Source: Solanum dulcamara
Lineage: Eukaryota; Streptophyta; Magnoliopsida; Solanales; Solanaceae
Reading direction: 5' to 3'
NCBI RefSeq assembly: GCF_947179165.1
Contig: NC_077247.1
Span: 13,033,501-13,097,500 of the forward strand
DNA length: 64,000 bases
Shown: one piece after another, positions 48,781 through 61,859 of the stretch
Position numbering within the stretch: position 1 is the first letter of the stretch
Layout of the letters: every line of letters starts with the position of its first letter
The notes under the pieces: model-generated
The model's database searches: none
What the model was told of the DNA's origin: nothing
The model's input: the letters and a program-made list of their open reading frames with translations, nothing else
Made by a program: the position numbers and the translations under genes

Positions 48781-50003
48781 ACAGTGTATTATATAGTTAT
48801 TTATAATTTTGTATAATTGCATATAATATTGTATTCTTCTTCTTCTTAAAATAATTTTCTTTGTGTAAATGTGTAATCGATGTTTATACATTCTTTTGAC
48901 TATGAATGGTAGCACCAAGTATGTTGGACGTGTGAGTCATTGAAAAAGTTTCCAATAACTAGAATCTAAAATATTGGATTGATTGAGTTTGATAAATGCT
49001 GATTTTACTGGTTGAAATTGAAATTTAGCTTCTACATATAATATCATACAATATCATACACAATTATTGTTAGTGTAATTCTAGGCGTGTAAACATTGTT
49101 ATAAATATTATTTTTTCTTCTCTTCTTCCTCTTTGTCCTATTTTTCTTTTATATACATTATTATACATTTCATATACTGGCTTATACAAAATTATACATC
49201 ATTATACATATATTGGACTCGTGAAGTTAAAAATTATGTAAATTTTGCCTAAATCCATAGTGATTCTTCTCAATTATACTCTATCCCTACTCTTTTTAAA
49301 ATTACCCGAAATCCCTTCTTTTTGGGCACTTTCGGATACATCACCGATACATCGTGTAAAGTGATGTATCCAATGTCTTGATACATCACGTAAATGATGT
49401 ATCTGACCAGTACAGTGCATAAAGTGATGTATTTGACGTCTCGATACATCATGTAAAGTAATGTATCAGAGAATAGGAAAAAGTGGAGATTTTTGTAATT
49501 TTTCAAAAGATAGAAAATTTTAGAGAATATTATAAAATAAGTTGTGTATTTAAGTAATTTTTTCAAAAATTTATTCGTACAAACTGCACATGTAAAGTTT
49601 ATACAAAAACGACTTTGAGATTGCCATAATATAGTACACAATCATTAGCAACAACACCGATCAAATCGAGCCTCAACAGAAGCATTCAGCGGTAGCAAGA
49701 AAAGCCCAAAAACTGCTAGATCTATTAGCAAATGGCTAGAACAGTTTTCAAAAAATTCCAAAACAAGCCGATAAAGAACCCATTATTTGTCGTCGATGGT
49801 AAAATCATTTTCTTAACAGCAAGGTGTCTATTGTTTTTGGGTCAAACATTTGCCATGTAAGTTAGAAAATTGTATTTTTCTGAATGTTTTCCCATTTTTA
49901 TGTTTGGTGAGTAAAATATTTTGAAAAATATTTTTTCTAGAAAAATAAGTTCAATAAAAATGAGAAATTGATTTCACTAATGGAAAAAAGAAAAACAAGT
50001 TCT
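48781..50003. other. AT-rich unique-looking region, no gene seen
   Basis: Begins right after the X2 LTR. Reading frames such as 48691-48918 and 49270-49641 (123 codons, minus) are AT-driven and match nothing I know. It contains the hairpin words at 49335-49467 and, at about 49860-49995, an aaaatatttttt-type stretch like the foldback ends at 51748-52470. Confidence 0.6.
49335..49467. repeat. Clustered hairpin words gatacatc / gatgtatc
   Basis: Four successive hairpin-like units of the form gatacatcac-gtaaa-gtgatgtatc (49346-49370, 49380-49403, a half unit ending 49433, 49443-49467), spaced about 30-45 bp. Could be a decayed foldback element. Confidence 0.7.
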
Positions 50004-50011
50004 ACTGTGAC

Positions 50012-50724
<713 letters not shown>

Positions 50725-50732
50725 ACTGTGAC

Positions 50733-51229
50733 ATTCTACCCTTGTAGCCTTCATCCCAACCTCTTATATTATTTATCTAAATTATATAAAAATATTTTTA
50801 GGATAATATTTTTTTACTTATGTACTGAACATTAGAAAATCAATAAAAAAACACACTTATTTTCCTAAAATACATTGTTTGTTAGTACCGATCACACCCT
50901 TAGATAGAAAAGATTTTAAATTTGGAAATAAAGTTGGGGGATATAATCATTTTTCCCCAACACAAGCATCAGTCATTTATTTAACTTCATTATATGTAAA
51001 ATGAGAATAGTTAATTCGTTCGCACTCCAACTATTGAATTAAACTTCTTCGGGGTGGGTACAGTCGTTTAGCTCTCACCAAATTTGTGCAATAAAGCTTG
51101 GAAAAAAAACATAGTAATAATATACATAAGCAGATGAGTCATTAGCTTTATCTTGAAGCATACATAACATGGAAGGAGCTTTGCCAACTTTTTGGGACAC
51201 TTATCATTTCTAAATTAGGCAACACTCTA
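50733..51229. other. Non-coding gap between MITEs
   Basis: AT-rich, no frame of interest and no repeat that I recognise. Confidence 0.6.
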
Positions 51230-51232
51230 TAA

Positions 51233-51614
51233 GAGCCCGCTTGGATTGACTTTAAGTTGGTCAAAACCAACTTAAAACCCCTTTTTAGCTATTGGACGTG
51301 TTTGCCTAATGCTGACTTTAAGCCATAAAGTTCTTAAAGTCAGTCAAAAATGAAAAGTTAAGATTCCTAACTTTTGTTTTTCAAAGTGCTTAAAGTCATT
51401 TTCTTTGACCATGAAAATTACTTTTATATCCCTTGTATTTTAACTAAATTTCCAAACTACCTTTTTTTATTCTTTTAACCCTAAAATTCACTTCATAAGC
51501 ACTTTTATCCAAACACTCAACTGCTTATTTATAAAAATAACTTTCAGCACTTCAAAGTTCTAAAAACACTTCATACATAAAAGTTACTTTTTTTAAGCCA
51601 ATCCAAACGGGCTC
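51233..51614. mobile_element. MITE, 382 bp, TAA target duplication (Tourist/PIF-Harbinger-like)
   Basis: Terminal inverted repeats gagcccgcttggattg and (right end reverse-complemented) gagcccgtttggattg, 15 of 16 matching, then further matching aagt..ac blocks. Flanked by taa on both sides (51230-51232 and 51615-51617). A 3-bp TAA-type TSD fits PIF/Harbinger; the superfamily is an inference from that. Confidence 0.82.
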
Positions 51615-51747
51615 TAAGTATCTTTCTATAAATTTGGAATCAAAAGTCCAATCAGAGAAATTTCATTAAGTGAGTTTTCAATTTTTTAAAAAATTATCTT
51701 TTTCAAAAAACTATTCCGTAATGAAAATTTTGGGAAATTAATATGTT

Positions 51748-52470
51748 TGGTATGAAAGAAAACGTTTCCACGTAAAATAATTTTTTAGAAAATATTTTTT
51801 TGGAAAACAAGTGAGTTTCTTACTTACTATCTAAAGGCTTTATAAGTAAGCAAGAAAATATTATCTCAAGAGTATTTATATGATATCTAGCAAATCACTA
51901 TTAAGGCGTGATGGAATAGGTCGTGGGTGTTCGAGTGTGACTGAGGTGGGATGGTCAAGGGGTAGGGATAGGGGTTGGGGGATTGGGTGGATAGTAATGG
52001 CAACGAGACATAGTAATGGCAGGCGGGGAGCGGCATGACAAAGGATAAATAGGGTAGAACGGGTGAAATACAACTGAAATTCTAAATGAACGGGGCACAA
52101 ATGTTCCTTCTGATGGTTATTCTACCAGAGTCGTAGTTCTATTGCTAGAGGTAACAAATACAAGTTAAATGCGTTAGCAAATTCACTATTTTTTTTATCA
52201 ATGAAAACCTTGCTACAGTTTAGTACTCATCCTCTCACCTACTTATTATTGAACATTTGCTTTGGTTTGACCGAAATTCAATTTGCACAATTCATGGTGG
52301 TTGGGAAGAGACAATAAATTTTGCATATCGCTTATGCAACTTGTTTTTTCTACACTTTCATTAGAGAAATCATTTTCCTTATTTCTAAGAAATGTATTTC
52401 TTAAAGAAAATATTTTTCAAAAATTTTACTCCAACCAAACATAAGAAAAACTTTTCCATGCCAAACACAT
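51748..52470. mobile_element. Probable foldback/MITE with long inverted ends
   Basis: Left arm gtttggtatgaaag ... agaaaatatttttttgg (51748-51810) is loosely repeated in inverse at 52380-52445 (...gaaaatatttttc ... caaccaaacata). Between them lies a G-rich stretch (51900-52090). Ends and TSD could not be fixed, so boundaries are approximate. Confidence 0.4.
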
Positions 52471-52823
52471 GTTATATTTCTTTTTTTTTTTCATAAGTAT
52501 TCTTTGAATAAGATAAGAAACAGTCATATTTGTTGTAAGATGCAGTAATACAAATTGAGAATAAATTATGAGAAAATCGCTAGAGATGATTTGTGCATTT
52601 CTTGGGCAGGCCTTCAAATGCATTCATATATATAAGTGTGAATGTAAAGGAATATGTTAAAAGGGAAAGAAGTATACCTAAAATCACATGAAAGAAAGCT
52701 GAATTCAAATAATTTGTGCGTTCTTTGGGTTGGTCTCCAAATGCATTAATATATAAGTGTGAATGTAAATGAAGATGTTAAAAGGGAATAAAATATACCC
52801 AGAATCACATGGAAGTAGAAGTA

Positions 52824-52881
52824 GTAGTATTACTACTACTATTGTTGTTGTTGTTGTTCTTATTGTTTTTGTTGTTGTTAT
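52824..52881. repeat. Trinucleotide microsatellite, left of P
   Basis: Runs of tac/att and gtt units. Similar units start again at 61618 after P, so P lies inside one microsatellite. Confidence 0.85.
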
Positions 52882-55182
52882 TGTTGTTGTTGTTGGATGA
52901 ACCTGTCAGTCAAAAAGTTGAGACGAAGAAATTTTTTGAAAAATGAACTGAAAGTCGAGTTCTATGATTCAGTCTATGGGTCGTAGAGGTTCTTACGAGT
53001 AGTAGGAGTGATTCATAGAACCAATGGTGAGGCCTAATATTTTGGCTAAGGGGAAGAAGGGAGTTTATGTGTCAAGTTACGACTGGTAGAAGTTTAGACG
53101 AGTCGTAGAAATGACTCGTCAAGAAACTTCAGAGACCTTGACTTGCAGGGTTCTCAGACCCTGCAGGACGACTTGAGTATACGACTCATTGTCTAGACTA
53201 TGACTTGTAGAGGGAATCGTAGAGAAACTTCTTAGGCTCAATCCTTAGGGTCCTCCTCAGACTTTGCAGGATGAGACCATTCTACGACTCGTAGAAGAGT
53301 CTACGACTCATAGAAATGAGTCGTAGAGAAAGTCCTGAGGGTATTCTCAAGACCCTGCAAGATGAGTCATTCCTATAAATCGTCAATCCTTCTACGATTC
53401 GTAGGAAGGGGTCGTAGGGTTAGATTCCGGCCAATTTTAATGAGGGCAGTTTAGTCATTTCCCCGCATTCTAACATCAAAGTGTGGTCATGTTGGGGACT
53501 AATTTGACTCCATCTAAGGACCTTAAGCTATTCTAATCCTTCATTTCTCCCACTTAGCCTAAAACACAAGTTCTCTCCTCTTAAAGTTCTCCCAAGGGTT
53601 TCAAGCCAAGGTCTAGAGTTTCACTTGAAAGTTCTTCAAGTCTCCCTTCTCAAATCTGCATTAACGCCTTATTTCCTCAAGTTATGTGGGTCTCATTCAT
53701 GGGTTCTTTCACCCATGGAGCCCAAGTATTTTCCTAAATCTAGAAACTCAATTTCAATGATAAATTTTATGGGTTTTCATGCTATGCTTTCAAAAGCATA
53801 AATTATTGAATAATTGAAGTTTATGTATCTATCTTAGTCTATATTGACTCTTAATTACATGGAATTGATGATTCTTTTTAAAGTCCTTATATGAAGTTAT
53901 GAAAGAGTTTTAAGGTGAATTGGTGGGTTGTTTTTCAAGCTTTTTTTAATTGGTACATTACATTGTTCCCATGCATAATATCATTGAGTTTAATGATTTG
54001 AAGTAAATTGGTCAAACCCACCATGTTTTGCAATGACTTTTAAAGAATGTTGAAGTGATTGAAAGGGGGGTTCTAACCCAATATTTTCAAAGATTTATTT
54101 CTAAAATGTGAAGGTCTTTAAAGAATGATCGAATGATGATCAAAAATCTTCTTAGCCAAAGAATGGATTCTATGTGATACGGAAAATTCTCACATATTTG
54201 AATCAAATGAAAGGTTTTAATGAGCTATTCTATCGAATGATGATTTGATGTCTAAAGTCATATGAATGCTTATGTTATTATGATATATAAATGTTATTTC
54301 GTGGGATTTGATCTAGCACCAAATGTAGCATGTAGATGGGGAATCAACCTAATGGGTCCTTAAGTAAAGTCTCATGTTGCATTAACTATGAGCTAACATA
54401 GGAGCCTTTGTAGGCTATGTAGGCTAATGGATCCACAAATAGCCCTTAAAGTTAAAGTTAAAGAATGAATGTAAAGTGTGACGGAGATTTACCCGGCAAG
54501 TAGTCTGCCTGTACTAACGTAGAGGGTTATGTTGGATTCAATGTAATAGCTTGCATGGTCTTAAATGTCGGTTACAATGATCTCCCCACAAAATGAATGT
54601 TTCAAATGTTATTCTCATGATTTATTATGCATGCAATACACTATGTTTCATTCTACTTTGATGTTCAAATATTTCTTAATGTTCATGCATGCCTACATAT
54701 TTAGTACATTCAAAGTACTAATACATACTCTTTTGTCAACATGATATCACCATATAGGGACCAGTGTTGCTCAACACTCTCCTCCACGTGGCTAGTTGAT
54801 TACGTTGAAGACTATATAGTTGGTGAGTTCCTATATTTTGAGAACAACAACCCTTTTCCTTTCTACCTTATAACACGTATAGACCCTTGGTTACTTTTGG
54901 TATTTTTTATAATTATTATAAGGATGATCTAGGGATATGTATTAGCCTCTGCCACGCTTTTTAGTAGAGGTATTCTTGGACATAGATGTATGATTTTAAA
55001 GTTTGACTTTTGATTTCCATTCCATGTTAATTCCCTTAGTCTGATTATCTCTTTTATTCCATTTTTTTTATTGAATGTCATTACCTATGAAAAACTAAAT
55101 AAATGCTCGGAGGCTTGGATGAGGTATCTCCAGGTGTCTTATTCATCATGTCATGTCTAGTCCCTAAGCTTGGGCCGTGACA
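52882..55182 (+). mobile_element. 5' LTR of element P (2301 bp)
   Basis: The right end gggccgtgaca (55182) is secure, being followed by the PBS. The left end is tentative: gttat (52877-52881) precedes tgttgttg and matches gttat after the 3' LTR (61618-61622), but the sequence is low complexity. Length is like the Q LTR. The first 550 bp contain many copies of words such as ctacgactcgtag. P is in plus orientation. Confidence 0.75.
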
Positions 55183-55186
55183 AACT

Positions 55187-55198
55187 TTGTATCAGAGC
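55187..55198 (+). other. Primer-binding site of P
   Basis: ttgtatcagagc, 11 of 12 with the initiator-Met PBS, four bases after the LTR end. Confidence 0.85.
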
Positions 55199-55397
55199 TC
55201 CAGGTTTTGAATTGGTTCTCTGAGTCCAACATACCGCTTTGAATAGGGTCCTGTTCATGGTTGTGAAGTGTGCCACAACTATGAATAAGAGATTATGGGA
55301 TGTTTAGAAAAGTTTTCACTTCTTTTAAATTCATTTCGTTCCCTCGAGTCTCCTAAAATTCCCTTTGACTAACACATTATTTTATGTCTTCTAGATC

Positions 55398-56534
55398 ATG
55401 CCTCAAGAAAGAGCACCTCCACCTAGGGAAAGAGTTGAAGATGAGGACCAAGCTCTTCCGGTTCCTAAAGCTCCACATCATGAGGAGGGAGTGACACAGG
55501 CAGAGTTCCACTACCTCATCACTTTGTTGTCTCAAGTCGTAGCCAACCAAGGCAATGCTTCTCCTCCTCTTCCTCCTCAAGTGCCTACTCCAGCTTCTTG
55601 GATTCGGGACTTCAAGAGAATGAATCCTCTTGAGTTTGATGGTTCTAAAGTTGACGGAGACCCTATGGAGTTCATGGACGAAGTGTATTGAATTATGGCC
55701 ATTATGGGTGTTCCTCTAAATGAAAAAGACAAGCTAGTGACCTATCAACTCATGGGTATGGCAAAGGTTTGGTATGATCAAGTCGTTGTTGAGAGGGGTG
55801 AGGATATGAGGCCTATAGAGTGGGAAGAGTTCAAAGGTGCCCTCCTAGACTACTTCTTTCCTTTGGAGCTAAGGGAGGAAAAGATTCAAGAGTTTATTAA
55901 TCTTCACTAAGGGAGTAGGAGTGTGAGGGAGTATGCCCTCAAATTCACCAAATTTTCATCTTTCATGGTCTCTAACCCAAGGGCAAGGATGATCAAATTC
56001 ACTTTCGGTGTTTCTAGCTTGGTGTCCAAATAATGCAAAATAACTATGTTGCTCAAAGAGATAGACATCTCCCGACTAATGACATACGCATAAAAAATTG
56101 AGAAAGAGAAGTTGATGGAGGCGTCAAGAGGGTTTAAGAAGGCTAGAGTTGATTGTGGAGGGTTTAATCCTCAAAGATCCGATTATGGTGGAAATGGAAA
56201 GGGCCAAGGTGGGAAACAATTTGTGGGACAAGGTTCCACTAATACCCCTCCTCGAAGGTTTAACAAGGACAAGGGTACTAACCCGATCCAAGAGAGAATG
56301 TGGGTGCTCAAGGTTTTCCCGCTTGGAAGAAGTGTGGGAGGACTTACAAAGAGGAGTGCTTAGCCACCTCCAATGCATGCTTCAAGTGTGGTAAACCCGA
56401 TCATCATGATTGGGATTGTAGGGGTGGTGGTGGTAGGCTTCAATGTCAAATTGCTCATGGTTAATAAGCTCGATGAGGTGGCCAACACACCAATGACATT
56501 TATGATTTACATGAGAGACAAGAGGTTGAGGAAG
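55398..56534 (+). pseudogene. gag of P
   Basis: Starts MPQERAPPPRE at 55398. The N-terminal piece (97 codons) ends in DPMEFMDEVY before a stop; the next piece (55695-55910) has the Gag core VTYQLMGMAKVWYDQ and FKGALLDYFFP. After a further stop, REYALKFTKFS is readable. Two zinc knuckles remain in a shifted frame: CGRTYKEEC and ACFKCGKPDHHDWDC (56378-56419, CX2CX4HX4C intact). Gag packages the element's RNA. At least three stops and one frameshift. Confidence 0.85.
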
Positions 56535-57187
56535 AACTCAATGTTATTACCGGTATGTTAAAGTTCTTTGGTTTTGACCTGTATGCATTATTAGATTCGG
56601 GTGAAAAATTGTTATTTGTTACTCCATTCCTTGCTAATAGGTTTGAAGTATTACCCAAAATGTTAGTAGAGCCTTATTTAGTGTCTACCCTCGTTTGTGA
56701 GTCGGTTGTTGCTAGAAAAGTCTATAAGGCTTGTCCCATGTCTATCTTGCATAAAGTTGTTCCTTGTAATCTCATAGGTCCTTATATGGTAGATTTTGAT
56801 GTTATACTTGGAATGGATTGGCTTTGTGCATCTTATGATTCTATAGATTGTAGAACTCGTAGAGTCAAGTTTCAATTCCCAAATAAGTCTATTCTTCAAT
56901 GGAAAGGTCACGATTCAGTAGTGAAGGGTAGGTTCATTTTTTGTCTTAAGGCCCGAATGTTGATTGCTAAGGGTTGCATTTATCACATTGTTAGGGTTAG
57001 GGATGTCGACTCCAAAAGTCATTTTCTTGAATTAGTTTCCGTAGTCAATGAGTTTTCTAATGCCCTTCCCGATATCCCTCCTGAAAGAAAAGTTGATTTT
57101 AGTATCGATCTTACCCCCGATACCCAACCTATCTCTATTCCTCCTTACCGAATGGCCCCGGCGGAATTAAAAATATTGAAGGAATAA
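56535..57187 (+). pseudogene. Aspartic protease and RT lead-in of P
   Basis: The longest well-preserved pol piece: 210 codons open from 56555. The protease active-site loop reads YALLDSGEKLLF; the catalytic Asp is kept, but the residue after DSG, usually Ala, is Glu. VDFDVILGMDWL follows, then the linker and the RT lead-in VDFSIDLTPDTQPISIPPYR. It ends in a stop at LKILKE. Upstream frame with gag is disrupted. Confidence 0.87.
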
Positions 57188-58020
57188 TTAAAGGACTTGT
57201 TATAAGAAGGGTTCATAAGTCCAAGCATTTCACCATGGGATGCTCCCATATTATTTGTGGGAAAGAAGGATGGGTCGCTTCGAATGTGCATAGACTACCA
57301 AAATATTGATCATGGTAACTATTAAGAACAAGTACCCAATCCCTAGAATAGATTATTTGTTTGATTAATTACAAGAGGCAAATCATTTCTCCAAGATCGA
57401 TCTTCGGTCTTGCTATCATCAAATGAGGGTAAGAGAGTGTGACATTCCCAAGACGGCATTCCAAACAAGGTATAGTCACTTTGAGTTTGGGCTGATATCA
57501 TTTGGGTTGACAAATGCATTGGCAATATTTATGGATCTAATGAATAGGGTGTTCAATCCCTACCTTGATAATTTTGTTGTGGTCTTCATTGAAGACATCT
57601 TGATATACTCTCAGGGTGAAGAAGAACATAAGAATCACTTGAGGGTTGTGCTTCAAACCTTGAGGGAGAAACAATTGTTTGCCAAGTTTAGTAAATGTGA
57701 ATTTTAGTTGAAAGAAGTGGCTTTTCTTGGTCACATAGTGTATGATGATGGGATTAAGGTTCATCCTAAGAAAACAGAGGTGGTGAGGAATTGGCCTAGA
57801 CCATTGTCACCTTTGAACATTAGGAGCTTTTTGGGTTAAGCCGGTTACTACAGAAGATTTTTTGAAGGGTTCTCTTCCATCTTGTCTCCTATGATGAAAT
57901 TGACCCAAAAGAAAGCAAAGTTCATATGGAAAGATGAATGTGAAAAGAGTTTCCAAACTTTGAAAGATCGACTTACCTCCGCTCCTATCTTGACTCTAAT
58001 GAAAGGGTTGGAAGGGTTTG
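57188..58020 (+). pseudogene. Reverse transcriptase of P
   Basis: Finger region [19 protein letters not shown] is readable across a stop and shift (57215-57275). The palm is open at 57423-57707: [20 protein letters not shown], then FIEDILIYS, with Glu for the first Asp of the catalytic pair. Connection region with FLGHIVYDDGIKVHPKK and WPRP at 57720-57800, then a stop at the usual SFLGLAGYY motif. Five or more lesions. Confidence 0.87.
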
Positions 58021-58426
58021 TGGTTTAATGTGACACTTCAAAGATTGGTTTGGGTTCTGTCTTGATGCAAAATAACAAGGTTATAGCCTATGCTTCTAGG
58101 CAATTGAAGGTGCACGAATGTAACTATCCTACCTATGATCTTGAGTTGGTAGTTGTTCTATTTGCTTTAAAGATTTGGTGGCATTACCTCTACAGGGTGC
58201 ATGGGATGTGTTTACCGATTACAAGAGTCTCCAATATGTGTTTACCCAAAAGGACCTCAATCTAAGGCAAAAGAGGTGGCTTGAACTCCTCAAGGATTAT
58301 GATATGAGTGTGTTTTATCATTCGGGTAAAGCAAATGTGGTTGCTGATGACCTTAGTAGAGTTTATATGGGGAGTGTAGCTCATGTTGACGAAGGAATAA
58401 GAGAGTTAGTAAAGGATGTTTACTAA
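58021..58426 (+). pseudogene. RNase H domain of P
   Basis: Keeps the acidic residues in CDTSKIG (after a stop), YDLELVV and [11 protein letters not shown] (usual His replaced by Tyr), and ends [12 protein letters not shown] frameshift at about 58195 splits it into 58050-58265 and 58175-58426. Degrades the RNA strand of the hybrid when active. Confidence 0.85.
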
Positions 58427-58559
58427 TTTGCTAGATTGGAGGTGAAGTTGAGTGGTTTCGATGATGGTGGTATGGCTGTTCATAACGGGTCTGAATCATT
58501 TTTGGTAATGGATGTTATGTCAAAATAAGACCTTGACCCGACACTAGTATAGTTAAAGA

Positions 58560-59864
58560 AGTGGGTGAAAGAAAAGAGAGTAGAGGTCTTCTTATAAGGG
58601 GGAGATGGGGTACTTCATAACCAAGGTCATTTATGTATTTCGGATGATGATGGCCTAAGGGGTTTCCTCTTGAATGAGGCTCATTATACTTCATACTCTA
58701 TGCATCCCGGTTCTATAAAAATATATCGAGACTTAAAAGAGCTATATTGGTGGGGTGTCATGAAGAAAGACATAGCAAAGTTTGTGGCCAAATGCCCTAA
58801 TTGCCAACATATCAAAGACAAACATCATAGGTCGGGTGGCCTAGCACAAGACATTGAAATCCCTACTTAAAAGTGGGAAGATGTGAATATGGATTTTGTA
58901 GTGGGTTTTTCCTATTCTCAGAATTGTCATAATTCAATTTGGGCGAATGTTGATAGAATGACGAAGTCAGCTTACTTCTTACCGGTCAAGACTTCCTATA
59001 GTGCCGAAGATTATGCTAAGTTATACATTCAGTAATTGGTAAGGTTGCATGGTGTGCCCTTGTCAATTATTTTGGATCGTGGTACCCGATTTACTTCTCA
59101 CTTTTAGAAATCATTTCAAAGATGTCTTGGTACTAAAGTAAAGCTAAGCATCGCATTCCAACCTCAAAATAATGGGCAAGCCGAACAGACAATTCAAATA
59201 CTAGAGGATATGTTAAGGGCTTGTGTGTTGGAGTTCAAAGAAAGTTGGGATGATTATCTACCGCTCATCGAGTTTGCCTACAACAATAGCTATCACTCAA
59301 GCATTGAAATAATACCATTTGAGGCTTTATATGGGAGGCAATGTAGGTCTCCGGTTGGTCAGTTTGAAGTAGGTGAGATGACCTTGTTGGGTCCCAATTT
59401 CGTGCTTGATGCTTTAGAAAAGGTGAGATTCATTAGAGAAAGGTTTAAGATGACTCAAAGTCGTCAAATGTCCTATTTTGATACTAGGAGAATGGGATCT
59501 TAAGTTTAATGTGGATTATTGGGTGTACTTGAATGTTTCACCTATGAAGGGTATGGGTTGGTTTGGCAAGAAAGAGCAATTGAACCCTAGGTATGTAGGG
59601 CCTTATAAAATCTTGAGAAGTGTCGGCAAGGTTGCCTATAAGTTGGAGTTGCCTTCGAAAATGGTCATGTTCATCCGGTGTTCCATGTGTCTATGTTAAG
59701 AAAATGTGTGGGTGATCTTAGTTTCATTGTGCCCTTGAAAGTAGTGAATGCTGAGGAAAACATGACCTATGAAGAGGTCCCGGTAGAAATTTTGGACCGA
59801 CAAGTTAAGATATTGAGGAACAAAGAGATTGCATCCGTCAAAGTCCTTTGGAGGAATCAACATA
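58560..59864 (+). pseudogene. Integrase and truncated chromodomain of P
   Basis: HHCC zinc region at 58670-58870 (EAHYTSYSMHPG, KCPNCQ) is intact. Core: MDFVVGF (first Asp), IILDRGTRFTS (second Asp), GQAEQTIQILEDML (Glu), with stops at three places between. 59210-59503 holds FAYNNSYHSSIE. The tail (59520-59860) has NPRYVGPYKILRSVGKVAYK, FHVSMLRKCVGD and the chromodomain start YEEVPVEILDRQVKILRN to VKVLWRNQ. There the 3' LTR begins, so the end of the chromodomain, the stop and the polypurine tract are missing. Confidence 0.87.
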
Positions 59865-61617
59865 TTGTAGGGTCAGATTCCATCCATTTTAATAAGGGTA
59901 GTTTAGTCATTTCCCCACATTCTAACATAAATGTGTGGTCATTTTGGGGAATGATTAGACTCAATTTAAGGACCCTAAGCTATTCAAATCCCTCATTTCT
60001 CTCACTTAAACCAAAACACAAGTTCTCTCCTCTCAAAGTTCTCCCAAGGGTTTCAAGCCAATGTCTAGGGTTTCACTTCAAGGTTCTTCAAGTCTCCTTT
60101 CTCAAAGTTGCATTAATGCCTTATTTTCTCAAGGTATGTGGGTCTCATTCATGGGTTCTTCCACCCATTGAGCCCAAGTATTTTCCTAAATCTAGAAACT
60201 CAATTTCAATGATAAATTTTATGGGTTTTCTTGCTATGCTTTCAAATGTATAAATTATTGAATAATTGAAGTTTATTTATCTTTCTTAGTGTATATTAAC
60301 TCTTAATTGCATGAAATTGATGATTCTATTTAAGTTCCTTTTATGAAGGTATGAAAGAGTTTTAAGCTGAATTGGTGGGTTATTTTTCAAGCTTGTTTAA
60401 AGTAGTGCATTCCGTTGTTCTCATGCATAATATCATTGAGTTTAATGATTTGAAGTAAATTGGCCGAACCCACCATGTTTTGCAATGCCCTTTAGAGAAT
60501 GTTGAAGTAATTGAAAGGAGGATGGTGGGTTCTAACCCAATATTTACAAAGGATTATTTCTGCGGATGTGAAGGTCTTTAAAGAATGATTGAATGATAAT
60601 GAAAGGGCTTCTTATACAAAGAATGAATTCTATGTGATAAGGACAATTCTCACATTTTTGAATCAAATAAAATGTTTTAATGAGCTATTCTATCGAATGA
60701 TGATTTGAAGTCTAGAGTTATATGAATTCTTATGTAATTATGATATATAAATGCTATTCCGTGGGATTTAACCTAGCATCAAATGTAGCATGTAGATGGA
60801 GACTTGACCTAAGGGGTCCTTAAGTAAAGTCTCGTGTTGCATTAACTATGCGCCCACATAGGAGCTCTTGTAGAGTAGTGGATCCACAAATAGCCCTTAA
60901 AATTAAAGTTAAAGAATGAATGTAAAGTTTGATGGAGCTTTACTAGGCAAGTAGTCTCACCGTGCCAACGTAGGGGGTTATGTTGGATTCTATGTATTAG
61001 CTCACTTGGTCTTAAATTTCAGTTATGGTCATCTCCCCCCAAAATGATTATTTTTAAAGCTATTCTCGTGATTTATTATGCATGCAATATACTATGTTTC
61101 ATTGTACTTTGATGTTCAAATATTTCTTAATGTTCATGCATCCCTACATACTTAGTACATTCAAAGTACTAATGCATTCTCTTTTATTTACATGATACCA
61201 TCATATAGGGACCGGCGTTGCTCTACACTCTCCTCCACATGGGTAATTGATTATGTTGAAGGCTACATAGTTGGTGAGTTCTCATGTTTTGGAAACAACA
61301 TCCCCTTTCCTTTCTAGTTTATAACACGTATAGACCCTTGGTTACTTTTGATATTTTTGACACTTATTATGAAAGTGGGTTAGGGACATGTCTTAGCCCC
61401 CACCATGTCTTTTAGTTGAGGTATTCTTGGACATAAATATATGATGTCAAATTTGGCCTTTGAATTCCATCCCATGTTAATTCCCTTAGCCCCATTATCG
61501 CTTTACGCCCGCTTGTTATTGAATATCATTACCTATGAAAGCTAAGAGGCTTAGGTGAGGTACCTCTGAGTGTCTCATTCGCCGTGTCACATCTAGGCCC
61601 TAGGTTAGATAGTGACA
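59865..61617 (+). mobile_element. 3' LTR of P, lacking its first ~530 bp
   Basis: Matches the 5' LTR from about 53413 onward (gtagggt.agattcc, then tttagtcatttcccc). It ends agatagtgaca at 61617. The junction with pol lies in a short shared gtagggt word, typical of a deletion between microhomologies. The flank gttat follows. Confidence 0.87.
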
Positions 61618-61825
61618 GTTATTATTATTATTGTTATTGTTCTTGGTATTATTATTATTGTTACTGTTATTATATTTGTTATTGTTGTTGTTGTTGTTAT
61701 TATTATTATTATTATTATTAGTATTGCGTTGTTGTGGTTGTTATTTTGGTTATTATTGTTCTTGTTGTCTTGTTCTTCCTCTTTTTCTTCCTCTTCCTCT
61801 TCATCCTCCTCTTCCTTCTCTTCTA

Positions 61826-61859
<34 letters not shown>

